Source of the DNA: Panax quinquefolius
Taxonomy: Eukaryota > Streptophyta > Magnoliopsida > Apiales > Araliaceae
Assembly (NCBI GenBank): GCA_020205615.1
Contig: CM035152.1
Span: 151,270,166 to 151,334,165, forward strand
DNA: 64,000 bases
Reading direction: 5' to 3'
This document shows, one piece after another, positions 31,955-44,072 of this stretch. Under the pieces are notes generated by a model. It saw only the letters and a list, made by a program, of their open reading frames with translations. It ran no database searches and was not told the DNA's origin. The position numbers and the translations under genes were made by a program. Every line of letters starts with the position of its first letter. Within the stretch, counting starts at the first letter, position 1.

Positions 31955-32880
31955 GTTACTATTCATGGGTTACTATTCACCCGATTACTATTCACTCTAG
32001 TATTATTCACTCTCAGTATTCTAAGGCACTTTTCGTGTCGAGTACTACTTAATGAGTTACTATTCACTAAGTTACTATTCACCCGATTACTATTCAATTC
32101 AATATTATTCACTCGGGCATTTGGGGTACTTTTTATGCTCTGGGTACTATTCACGAGGAACTATTCACAAGGTACTATTCACGGGGTACTATTCACTTCG
32201 GGTACTTTTCAATTCAAAATTATATTTCATTTCATCCAAATTATTTTGATACATGAATATTATTCTTGAATTTTACTCCACAAAGCGATGATCATGTTGA
32301 CAATTTGATATTTTTAAACTCGGATAAATTTAAAGTCTTTAATATTTATCCTTGATTTCGTTTGATTAATGCTTATATCATTGTCATCATCCTCATGCTT
32401 ATATTGTGTTGGAAGTCATCTTTGGCCCGTAGTGCATAGATGAACTGTTGGTTATTGGTTTTATAGTTGTATGCCTTTGGCCTGTAGTGCAAAGATGATA
32501 TGTTGTTGAATATCTTTGATTTGTTGTGCAAAGATGATCTGTTGTTTGATAGCTTTGGCCCGTAGTGCGAAGATGGACAGGTGTATGACATGATCATGAC
32601 CACTAGTGATACTAACAAATATCCTTGGCCGTAGTGCATGGATAATTCGATGATGTGATTAGCAGGATCATGACCATTAGTTAACAGTTGAATGTCTTTG
32701 GCCGTAGTGCACTGACAGACAATTTATTGGTATTATCATGACCATTGGTTTTATAGTTGAATATCTTTGGCCCGTAGTGCAAAGATAAACAACTGATTGA
32801 TATGATCATTGTTATTACATTTGAATATCTTTAGCCTTTGGGTAAGGATATTGAGTAAACATTCTATTAAGCCTTTGTGG
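31955..32880 (+). repeat. LTR arrays: TACTATTCAC units, then CTTTGGCCCGTAGTGCA units
   Basis: The first array (about 31955-32210) repeats GAGTTACTATTCAC and GGTACTATTCAC variants. The second (about 32405-32880) has about eight units with TTTGGCCCGTAGTGCAAAGAT variants. Order and text match the other Tekay-type LTRs in the window, with more copies here. Confidence 0.8.
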
Positions 32881-33475
32881 CAAGGAGAAACTGTTGATTC
32901 ACATTATTATAAATATGAATTGTGAATTTAACTTAACATCTTTGGTGGTTCAGGTGAAGACAGTTGATGAAAGTTCTATTTGTCTTGGGTATAATAAAGA
33001 ACTGTTGATGGGTATTATAGCGATAAAATTGATGATAAACTTTTAAATCATAGAAGATAGTAAATATCATGCTCTACTTGACTCTTCTAATGGATTGCTC
33101 GTTCTGCTGCAACTATGGTTGAAAAGTTTTATCATCTACCATATGTTCTAAATCTCTGATTTATTACTGATGAAGGCTATTGATAATTTAATTATCTTTA
33201 GTCATGATATTCTTTACTGAGCTAGTTGTGCTCACCCTTTTGCTTCACAATTCCTTTCAGGTAATAAGAGTGTTGTTTAGTCGAAAGCGTGGATATGAGG
33301 AATAATCGGTTTATATAGCTGTTGAGGTTCTCCCTAAATAGTATGGAAATAATTTTATTGAGAACTTTAGATAAGTGTGTCGTATTGTATACGCCATTTG
33401 ATATTTAATTTTGGTGAACCGAATAGGGTGAGGTGAACCCAACTTTGGAAGGGTGTTTTGCCACTATCATACAAG

Positions 33476-33712
33476 ATGTCTAATGACATACAACCTCGTG
33501 TTATCATAAGACAGGATTGTGCACATCCACTTGCTGAGTATATCTACGAGCACTACCTATATGATCTTGGAGTTTGATTGAAATATAATTTTCAATTGCA
33601 GACAGTGGAGATAGTTATATGTCAAAAGAAGACTCACCATTGGAAAGAACATGATAGTAATCTTCTCATTTTTCTTTGGGGTCTATTGGGTCAACCAAGG
33701 ATAATTCTGTGG
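33476..33712 (+). pseudogene. Unrecognised coding relic, left half
   Basis: An ATG frame (starting MSNDIQPRVIIRQDCAHPLA) stays open to the Tekay insertion site except for one TGA after about 34 codons. It resumes in the same frame right of the array at 51404 (IYHNLDAWPPMNEGFLEHFP) and ends at 51507-51509. The continuity across the ACATA site supports both the empty-site reconstruction and a real coding origin of about 115 codons. I do not recognise the family. It may be part of the older element's interior or a captured host fragment. Confidence 0.4.
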
Positions 33713-33717
33713 ACATA

Positions 33718-36428
33718 TGTAAGACCCCAACTTATTATTAATGAAATTTAATTTTCTCTATTTATTATTTTGAAATAGTAAGGGTTGATGTGATTAATGT
33801 GGATAGTTAGGGGTAAAATACGCAAATATTTCAAAATAAGCAAGTGGTTATAAAATATTCATTGTTGTCGGGGAATATTCGTTTGGTCGTGGAATATTCA
33901 GATCGTCGGGAATATTCGATGCGACGGTAAGCAAATGACCATGTGTGGGCCCCATAACGAAAGCGATTGGATGAAGAAAACGCACAAATATAAGTTGGTT
34001 AAAAATAACTACAGTAGTTATTACTGATTATCTCTTCGTAAAAATACTTTGGTGGTTAAAACACAAGAAGACACCTGCAGTATTGCACCAATTATTGATT
34101 CTTACGTAGAAGGCACTACTCAATAAAGGTTACAGCTTGTTCAAGATTTTATTGAGTTAATAATTGTCAAGCGTTGATATTTTATATTATCATTGTTTCA
34201 ATAATTGTCATTACACAATATTTTTCATTATCGAAGCAATAATTCATATTATCCGAATAATATTATTAGATAACATTATTGGCAATGTCTAGAAAGTTCT
34301 GTCTAAGGAGAGGTTTGGTCACCTAATTGCTACCAAAGAAGGAGAAATTCTTATTGAAAGCCCTCTTTCCTGAACCTGCCTCGTCATCGATATTGTGATT
34401 CTCAGTAATATTATTTGTGAATAATTAATTATTGATTCATATGATGAGGAAAATATTAATTTTATGTGATATAGATGGAGAAAATTTTTAATGTGACAAT
34501 TGTTGAAAATTGAAATTTTATCTTTTCCGATAAAATAATTCATTTAAATATATTATTATATTTTAATAATATAATAATGGTGATATTTTTACAACGAACG
34601 TGGGATATATGAATATACGAGGAGGAAGAGTATTTTGTTGCAATAAATGTTTAAAACATGTTAAACATGTCTGTGGACCCCATTTATTGATCAAATTTGA
34701 TTATAAAATTGTAAAATTCTCCGTTTGTGGATTTCGGTCAATTTCTGCTTGGAATTCGGAAAATCTTTCTTCCGCAAAGTTGTAGAGAATTGAATTTCCA
34801 ATAAAAATCGCGAGATTCAATTTTTCTCGATAAAAGGGCTATTTATTGTGAATTATTAAAGTTCCAAAGTTCAAAATAATTGATTTTTGAAGTTTTAATT
34901 ATTATTTTAAAGAAAAACGTTTTTTGCATTTAAGTGGGCTAACATGTGATATTAATTGCTGAAATCAGATCTTCAAAGATGGGCTAAGGAAATTTATAAT
35001 ATATATTAATATTTTATTAAATTTTACGCTTTGGTGTTCTAAGCATTTTCCTATAAATAGGTCTTGGGTTAGAATTGAAAATCACACCGTAAACTCAAGT
35101 TTTCTCTCTATATTATCGAGTATATTTGTGAGTATTTTGAGTATACTTTGAGTATTGTTAGACGGTGCAAGTTCCTTCAAAGACTATAAATCCTGTATTC
35201 CAAATTTGAAGTACTAATCTTTCGAGGTAAGGGATATTATTTTTTAAGAATGATATTATTTCTTCAATATCATTATGTTGAAATATTGATCCGAAGTTTT
35301 ATCAAATTTGGAACTTTTTCATGTATCGGGTTACTATTCATGAGTTACTATTCACGAGTTACTATTCATGAGAGTTACTATTCACGATTACTATTCACGA
35401 AAGTACTATTCATGAAGCGTGAAGATGTTTTTTTGTGAATTTCTATCTTTTGGTGTCTGAGTTACTATTCACGATATCGACACTATTCACGATATCTGAC
35501 TATTCATTCATAAAAATAAAATTTCTTCTTTTTGTCCAAAATATCTATTCTGGATACTAGCTTTGATTGTATCCATGTTTTGATCATTCTTGAATTTTAC
35601 ACCACTATGATTATTTTTGAGGTATTTTTGAACATAGATAAAACAAAGTACAAATCCTTAATCCTTAATCCTTGTCATTTTGTTTCACTGGATTCGTTTC
35701 TTTAAAAATATTTTTCATCATCCTCAGTCTTAAATGATGATATTATTGAATATCTTTGGCCTCAGAGTGCGAAGATGAATGATTTCGTAAGAATATCTTT
35801 GGTAGTAGTGCAAAGATGAACAGTGTTTAGATGAACATGACCAATCGATGAATATCTTTGGCTCAGAGTGCAAAGATGAATATTTGATTTCGAGATGTAT
35901 ATTGATTGATGTTACAGGATAAAAGATAGACGATGAACTTTTAAATTCATACATAGAAGATAGTAGTTTGCATTCTCTACTTAACTCTTCTAATGAATTA
36001 TTATTTCATTAAATATTGATTTAAAATTTGTTGTCTATTGTATTCTATTAGATTTTTCCCGTTTGAAGACTAACGGTAATTTGTTGTATATTATCTTAGT
36101 CATAATATTCTTTATCGGGCTAGTTGAGCTCACCCTTTTCCTTTTTGTTCCATTTTTTTTCTCGTGGAGGCGAGAATATAAAGCGATGTACGAGCCTGGA
36201 GTATGGAATGAAGGTTTTAGAAAGAATTGTTTAGTAGTCCTCATCATTTTTGTAAAATAATGTATCAATAAATGTGATGAGGATTTATTTGAGTATAGAT
36301 ATTGTCTAGAAGATAATATTTGTATTCAAACTCACTGCCATCATGTTGTAATAATAAAGTTGTAGTTGTTTCGTACCATGTATTGACAACTCGAATAGGT
36401 GATGTATACCTATTTTGGGGGCGTCGCG
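33718..36428 (+). repeat. Tekay LTR 1
   Basis: Begins TGTAAGACCCC and ends GGGGGCGTCGCG (the other copies end CACA). Features: GAATATTC at 33873, 33892 and 33910; the TGTCTAGAAAGTTCTGT block at about 34287; TATA box at 35052-35060; TACTATTCAC array at about 35328-35500; CTTTGG...AGTGCAAAGATGAA array at about 35747-35885. Confidence 0.9.
35052..35060 (+). promoter_or_regulatory. TATA box of Tekay LTR 1
   Basis: TATAAATAG after TTTTCC, followed by GAATTGAAAATCACACCG. Equivalent boxes: 42537-42545 in LTR 2 and 50004-50012 in LTR 3. Confidence 0.75.
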
Positions 36429-36429
36429 G

Positions 36430-36441
36430 TTGGTATCGAGC
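36430..36441 (+). promoter_or_regulatory. Tekay primer-binding site, unit 1
   Basis: TTGGTATCGAGC, one base short of the standard TGGTATCAGAGC complementary to initiator tRNA-Met. The copy at 43901-43912 has the same missing base, so this is either a real family variant or a shared consensus error. Confidence 0.75.
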
Positions 36442-36592
36442 TTAGGGATATGATCTCCATGGAGATCGGGAATAGAACTAGGAGGGAGAGAGTAAATCCT
36501 TCGCTAGTGTCCTACCTAAGCTTAGTTTTTTAGTTGGTCAAGATATAGGGATATTATGTGATATATTGATTTCCTTAATTAACCCTTGTTTT

Positions 36593-39500
36593 ATGATGAT
36601 GATTTGAGAATGTTGATCGAGAATATTAACAATGGAAATGAGACCGTGTGGACGCTCAGTACTCACCAACGAGGAGAACGTGCAACAACAGTCGGCAATG
36701 TTCCTCCCGTGAACAACACCACCGAAAGAGATGATGAACGAGGGATGTTTAGAAGCTTTTTTAGCTTCATGCAAAATCGACGAGGAGACTCGTGTTCAAA
36801 ATACAGGAGGAAATGATAGCAATTCACGGGTTGTCACAAATGCAGCCCAAAGAGTTGGGACCACCGAATTTAAGGGAAAGCCGATCCGATCACGGCGAAA
36901 CATGGGTCAAATAAATTACCAAGATATTCGATGTCTTGGGATGCACGGAGGAACAGAAGGTTCCATTCGCCACCTTTATGTTCCGTGGCGAAGCGTGATC
37001 ATCGGTAGAGTCTCAGAAGCGTGCACCCATCCAAATTTTCACTCAAAGATGTGTCTTGGAAACATTTCAGAAACTATTTAATGACAAATACTTTCCTGAA
37101 AGAGTTCGCTATATATGAAGGAAGTGGAGTTCATCGATTAGAGCAAAACAACATGACGGTGTCTCAAAGATGCGAGGCAAAGTTTGCAGAGTTATCCGAG
37201 TTTGCACCTCATTTGGTGGAGAATGAGGAACGATGACGCGGATGTTTCTTAGAGGTTTGAAACCCAAGATACGTCAAGATCTCATTTCACATAAACTTTC
37301 TCTATTCAGATGTTTGTAAACATGGCTCAATTATTAGAGCGAGATAACGAGTACGGTCCAACCGAGGACCACAACCAGATCGTACTCGAGATAGCGATCA
37401 ATGTAATAATGATAACCAAATGGAGAAAAATGAACAGACAAAAAATGGTAACCACTCTGGTGGTAATCATGGCCATGAAAATAGAAGAAGCGAAATGAGG
37501 AGATTTTAAAAGAGGAGATTTAACAATGACCATGTGAAGACGACAAAGGTCTGCGGCAAGAATCGGTTCTAAGGGAGGAGAACGACCACCCATTATATGT
37601 ATGTTACAAATGCGAAAAGAGGGACATATCACCAAACCGCCCAACAACAAATCAAGGTATGCTATAATTGTGGAAAGGAAAGACATATCGCCGAGATTAG
37701 ACAATGAATAAACCTAGTTCAATGGGGACGGTGACTCAAAAGATCGTCCCGAGAAAAGTCAAAGTCAACGATTCCGGAAGAGCGTTTATTGTGACTTGTC
37801 ATAATGCGAGAACCCAAACGAGGTGATCATGGGTAAGCTATTTATAAATTCTTCCGAAGTTTATACCTTACTTGATACCTACTACCCATTCATTTATCTC
37901 TCCCCGCATGTGCTCAACGCTTAAACTTGACTTTGAGAAATTAGACTTTGACCTATCTCGTGGAAACTCCGTTAGGAGAAACTTTCATCACATCCACTGC
38001 TTTATAAATCTTGTTTGATTCAAGTTGGCACCATCACCTTACCCGCCGACCTTATCTCTTTAAAGATACTTGCTTTTGATGTGATTTTGGGGATTGATTG
38101 GTTAACTACTCATCATGCCAAAATTGATTGTTTTCGTAAGGTTGTTAGTTTTCATATTCCTAACCAACCCGTTGTACAAATTCAAGCAACTAAACCATTA
38201 AAATCAATCATCATCATATCTAATCATAAAGCTATTCGCTTATTGAAAAACGGATGTCAAGCTTTCTTAGCCCATGTTATGGATTTGAATAAAGACACGT
38301 TAAATTTGAATAATATTCCCGTTGTTATTGACTTTCTGACGTATTTCAAAGAACTTTCCTGTCTTACCCCCGTAACGTGAAGTTGAATTCTTTATTGATC
38401 TTGAACTCACGCACAAAGCCCATTTCTAAAACCCCATATCGAATGGCTCCTATTGAACTTCAGAGAGTTAAAGGTCCAACTACAGAGAATTGTTGGACAT
38501 CGGTTTCATTCGGCCCCAGTACATCTCCTTGGGGTGCTCTGCTTTATTTGTAAAGAAGAAAGACGGAGTATGCGACTTTGTATTGACTATCGAAAATTGA
38601 ACCATGTCACCATCAAGAATAGGTATCCTCACCTCGTATTGATGACTTGTTTGACCAAATTCTGAGGCACAATTCTTTTCAAAATCGATCTTCGCTTCGA
38701 TATCATCAATTTGAAGATTAGAACCGAGGATATTCCAAAGACGCCTTCGAACTCCCAGTATGGGCATTATGAATTCTTAGTCATGTCTTTTGGATTGACT
38801 AATGCTCCTGCGGCTTTCATGGATATGATGAACCGAGTATTCAAGGAATATTTGGATCAGTTCGTTGTTGTCTTTATTGATGACATCCTTATATATTCCA
38901 AAAGTCGTGAAGATCATGAGCACCATTTGAAGTTTGGTACTCCAAAGGCTTCGTGAAAAACAAACTATATGCCAAATTGAAGAAATGCGAGTTCGGCTTG
39001 AGGAAGTAGCATTCCTTGGGCACGTGGTGTCAAAACATGGAGTATCTGTTGATCCGTGAAGATTGAAGCAATACAAAGTTAGGGAGCAACCGGAAGTCGG
39101 TGATCAAGTACGTAGTTTTTGGGTTTAGCCGGTTATTATCGGAGATTCGTGGAAGGGTTTTCTCGAATCGCTACTCCATTAACTCACCTAACTCGGAAGG
39201 ATACAAAATTCGTTTGGAACAAAGAATGCGAGAAGAGTTTCCAAGAGCTTAGAGAGAGACTTATTTCGCACTGTTTCTAACAATACCATCCGGTTCGGAT
39301 GGATTTGTTATCTACACAAATGATGCTTCGTGCAAAGGGTTAGGATGTGTTCTCATGCAACGTGGGAAAGTCATAGCCTATGCCTCGCGACAACTTAAAG
39401 AGTATGAGAGGAATTATCCTACTCATGATCTAGAGTTAGCGGCAAGATCGTTTTACGCTTTTAAAGATATGGAGGCACTATCTATATGGGGAGAAAGTGG

Positions 39501-41184
39501 AGATATATTCAGACCATAAAAGCCTTAAATATTTCTTCACTCAAAAGAATCAATAAAGCAAGCAATGACGTTGGCTCGAGCTATTGAAAGACTACGACCA
39601 CACTATTCAATACCATCCTGAAAAAGCGAACCGTGGTAGTGACGCGTTGAGTAGAAGATCATATGCAGAAACGAGTGCGATGATGTCAAGTATACGCATA
39701 GAGCCAACTTTAATAGAAAAAGTTAAGGTTGCTCAAGCCACCGACCCGGAGCTGATGCGTATAAAGAAGAAAGTACAAGAAGGAGCTATTCCGGAAGCGA
39801 GAATTGATGAAGAATGAATACTTCGAGTCCACTCTAGACTTTGTGTTCCAAACGACTCTGATTTGAAGTACAAGATTATGATGGAGGCACACAATACACC
39901 ATTTGCAATCCATCCTAGAAGTACTAAAATGTATCGTGATCTTCGACATATATTTTGGTGGAACAATATGAAGAGAGAGATTGCAAAGTTTATCTCAATG
40001 TGTTTAACTTGTCAATGTGTAAAGGCGGAGCATCTGGTACCTAAGGGTCCGTTGCAACCACTTGAGATTCCGAAATGGAAGTGGGAACACATTACCATGG
40101 ATTTCACGGGTCTTCCTACGGTTTCTCAAGGCATCAATGCTATTTGGGTTATTGTTGATAGATTAACCAAGTTCCGCTTTCATTTCTTGCCGATCTGGAG
40201 ACTTATTCCTTGAACGTCTTGCTAGTATGTGACGTGAATGAGATTGTGAGGTTGCATGGCATGCCAAGATCCATAGTTTCGGATCGTGACCAAGATTCAC
40301 TTCAAGATTTTGGGTTAGCTTGCAAAAAGCTATGGGCACGGATTTGCGATTTAGTTTCGCAACATACCATCCCCAAACGGACGGACAATCGAGAGAGGAC
40401 TATTCAAACTCTTGAAGATCTATTAAGACTCGTGTCCTAGACTTCAAGGGCGCTTGGGATAAGTATTTACCATTGGTGGAATTCTCCTACAACAACAGCT
40501 ATCGTGCAAGTATAGGTGTGGCTCCATTCAAGCATTATATGGACGAAAATGTCGCTTCTCCAATATGTTGGGATGAGGTGGGTGAAGCAACATTGTTGGG
40601 ACCCAAGTTAAGACGTATATGACTCACCGAAAAGATTCAAATGATTCGACAACGTATACAAACGACACAAGATCGACAAAAGAGTTATGCGGATCTTCAT
40701 CGAAAGGACGTGGAATTTAGGGTAGGGGATCATGTATTGTTGCGAGTTGTTCCATGGAAGGGAGTTACAAGATTTGGGAAGAGAGGAAAGCTCAATCCAC
40801 GATTTATCGGTCCATTTCAAATTCTTGACCGAGTAGGAAATGTAGCCTATAGACTTGCGTTACCTCCAGTATGTCTCGTGTTCATAATGTGTTTCACATA
40901 TCCGTATTTCAGAATAAATATGTGAAAGACCCGAACCACGTTATAGAATTAGAACCGGATGAAATAGCCAAAGACTTAACGTATATGAGGAGGTACCACA
41001 AGATCTTGGATAGAAAGGAGCATGTCCCACGCTAAGAAAGGTCATACCACAAGTTAAAGTTTTGTGGAGGAATCATGCTATAGAGGAAATGACACGGGAA
41101 TTGAAACGAAAATGAAAGCGAGGTATCCTCACCTTTTCAACACACAGTATCGTCACGTCCAATTTCGAGGACGAAATTTCATAA
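36593..41184 (+). pseudogene. Tekay gag-pol, unit 1, frameshifted
   Basis: Polyprotein of a Ty3/gypsy chromovirus. In order: gag (about 36593-37700; phrase GSGVHRLEQNNMTVSQR; CCHC-type knuckle at about 37600-37700); protease (about 37850-38130; the active-site triplet region is corrupted; later VILGIDWLTTHHAKIDC); reverse transcriptase (about 38380-39110; [33 protein letters not shown] and catalytic FIDD at 38873-38884); RNase H (about 39260-39660; [20 protein letters not shown]); integrase (about 39860-40560; zinc finger with CLTCQC, core Asp in MDFTGLP and IVSDRD, catalytic Glu near [13 protein letters not shown]); C-terminal LNPRFIGPFQILDRVGNVAYRL and a chromodomain-like tail ending FEDEIS at 41184. 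More than ten frame breaks occur. Compare the sister copy before calling them real mutations. Confidence 0.88.
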
Positions 41185-41194
41185 GGAGGGAGGT
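41183..41194 (+). promoter_or_regulatory. Polypurine tract, Tekay unit 1
   Basis: AAGGAGGGAGGT directly before the TG of LTR 2. It overlaps the end of pol by two bases. The same tract is at 48649-48660 before LTR 3. It primes plus-strand DNA synthesis in this element class. Confidence 0.85.
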
Positions 41195-43899
41195 TGTAAG
41201 ACCCCAACTTATTATTAATGAAATTTAATTTTCTCTATTTATTATTTTGAAATAGTAAGGGTTGATGTGATTAATGTGGATAGTTAGGGGTAAAATACGC
41301 AAATATTTCAAAATAAGCAAGTGGTTATAAAATATTCATCATTGTTTGGGAATATTCGTTTGGTCGTGGAATATTCGTGCTGGGGAATATTCGCATGACG
41401 ACCAAGTAGCAACCATGTGTGGGCCCCATAACGGAAAGCGATTGGATGAAGAAAACGACAAATATAAGTTGGTTAAAAATAACTACAGTAGTTGTTACTG
41501 AATAATCTTTGTTAAAATACTCTGGGTTAAAACACAAGAAGATACCCAGTATTGCACCAATTATTGATTCTTACGTAAGAAGGCACTACTCAATAATGGT
41601 TACAGTAATTACCGCTCAAAGATTTTATTGAGTTAATAATTGTCATTTGATATTTTATATTGTTGTTGTTTCAATAATTGTCATTACACAATATTTTTTT
41701 CATTATCGAAGCAATAATTCGTATTATCTGAATAATATTATTAGATAACATTATTGGCAATGTTTAGAAAGTTCTGTCTAAGGAGAGGTTTGGTCACCTA
41801 ATTGCGCCAAGAAGGAGAAATTCTTATTGAAAGCCCCTCTTTCCTGAACCGCCTCGTTGTCAATATTGTGGATTCTCAGAATATTATTTGTGAATAATTA
41901 ATTATTGATTCATATGATGAGGAAAATATTAATTTTATGTGGATATAGATGGAGAAAATTTTAATGTGACAATTGTTGAAAATTGAAATTTTATCTTTTT
42001 CCGATAAAATAATTCATTTAAATATATTATTATATTTTAATAATATAATAATGGTGATATTTTTACAACGAAACGTGGGATATATGAGTATATCTGAGAG
42101 GAAGAGTATTTTTGTTGCAATAAATGTTTAAAACATGTTAAACATGTCTGTGGACCCCATTTATTGATCGAAATTTGATTATACTGTAAAATTCTCCGCT
42201 TGTGGATTTCTTGGCCAATTTCGCTTGGAATTCGAAAATCTTTCTTCCGCAAAGTTGTAGAGAATTGAATTTCCAATAAAAAAATCGCGAGATTCAATTT
42301 TTCTGATAAAAGGGCTATTTATTGTGAATTATTAAAGTTCCAAAGTTCAAATAATTGATTTTTGGAAGTTTTAATTATTATTTTAAAGAAAAACGTTTTT
42401 TGCATTTAAGTGGGCTAACATGTGATATTAATTGCTTGAAATCAGATCTTCAAAGATGGGCTAAGAAATTTATAATATATATTAATATTTTATTAAATTT
42501 TCGCTTTGGTGTTCTAAGCGTTTTCCTATAAATAGGTGCTTAGGTTAGAATTGAAAATCACACCGTAAACTCAAGTTTTCTCTCTATATTATCGAGTTTA
42601 TTCTTGTGAGTATTTTGAGTATACTTTGAGTATTGTTAGACGGTAAGTTCCCTTCAAAGACTATACCCAGATTCCAAATTTAGAAGTACTAATCTTTCGA
42701 GGTAAGTGGATATTATTTTTTTCAGAATGATATTATTTCTTCAATATCATTATGTTGAAATATCGATCCAAGTTTTTATCAAATTTGGAACTTTTTCATG
42801 TCGGGTTACTATTCATGAGTTACTATTCACGAGTTACTATTCATGAGTTACTATTCACGAAGTTACTATTCACGAGTACTATTCATGAAGCGTGAAGATG
42901 TTTTTTTTGGAATTTCTATCTTTTGGTGTCTGAGTTACTACTATTCACGATACGACACTATTCACGATATCTGACTATTCAATTTAAAAAAATAAAATTT
43001 CTTCTTTTGTCCAAAATATCTATTCTCGATACTAGCTTTGATTGTATCCATGTTTTGATCATTCTTGAATTTTACACCACTATGATTATTTTTGAGGTAT
43101 TTTTGAACATGGATAAAACAAAGTACTTAATCCTTAATCCTTAATCCTCGTCATTTTGTTTCACCGGATTCGCTTTTTAAAAATATTTTCATCATCCTCG
43201 CCTTAAATGATGATATTATTGAATATCTTTGGCCCAGAGTAAAAGATGAATGATTTCAAGAATATCTTTGGTCGTAGTGCAAAGATGAACAGTGTTTAGA
43301 TGAACACGACTAATCGATGAATATCTTTGGCCCAGTGGTGCAAAGATGAATATTTGATTTCGTATGTATATTGATTGATGTTACAGGGATAAAAGATAGA
43401 CGATGAACTTTTAAATTCATACATAGAAGATAGTAGTTTGCATTCTCTACTTAACTCTTCTAATGAATTATTATTTCATTGCGAATATTGATTTAAAATT
43501 TGTTGTCTATTGTATTCTATTAGATTTTTCCCCGTTGAAGACTAACGATAATTTGTTGTATATTATCTTAGTCATAATATTCTTTACTGGGCTAGTTGAG
43601 CTCACCCTTTTCCTTTTTGTTCCATTTTTCTTCTCGTGAGGCGAGAATATAATGAAAGTACGCAGTCTGGGTATGGAATGAAGGTTTTAGAAAGAATTGT
43701 TTAGTAGTCCTCACCATTTTTGTAAAATAATGTATCAATAAATGTGATGAGGATTTATTTGAGTATAGATATTGTCTAGAAGATAATATTTGTATTCAAA
43801 CTCACAGCTTCTCGTTGTAATAATAAAGTTGTAGTTGTTTCGTACCATGTATTGACAACTCGTAATGGGTGATGTATACCTATTTTGGGGGGCGCCACA
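41195..43899 (+). repeat. Tekay LTR 2 (shared middle LTR)
   Basis: It acts as 3' LTR of unit 1 and 5' LTR of unit 2. GAATATTC at 41350, 41369 and 41385; TATA box at 42537; TACTATTCAC array at about 42803-42975; CTTTGG array at about 43222-43352; ends GGCGCCACA. There is no extra sequence between it and either internal region. Confidence 0.92.
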
Positions 43900-43900
43900 A

Positions 43901-43912
43901 TTGGTATCGAGC
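43901..43912 (+). promoter_or_regulatory. Tekay primer-binding site, unit 2
   Basis: TTGGTATCGAGC two bases after the LTR end CACA; identical to unit 1, again lacking the A of TGGTATCAGAGC. Confidence 0.75.
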
Positions 43913-44072
43913 TTAGGATATGATCTCTCAAGCGAGATCGGGAATAGAACTAGGAGGGAGAGACGAGTAAATCCTTCGCTAGTGTGTCCTACCTAAGCTT
44001 AGTTTTTTTTTAGTTGGTCAAGATATAGGGATATTATGTGATATATTGATTTCCTTAATTAACCCTTGTTTT

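Noticed and set aside
31781..32269. 162-codon plus-strand frame rich in LLFTR-type repeats
   Set aside because: It is the TACTATTCAC array read in one frame; several frames on both strands are open there because the repeat lacks stops.
32405..32880. Regularly spaced repeats resembling a CRISPR array
   Set aside because: Units are divergent, recur inside every related LTR, and the genome is plant nuclear DNA.
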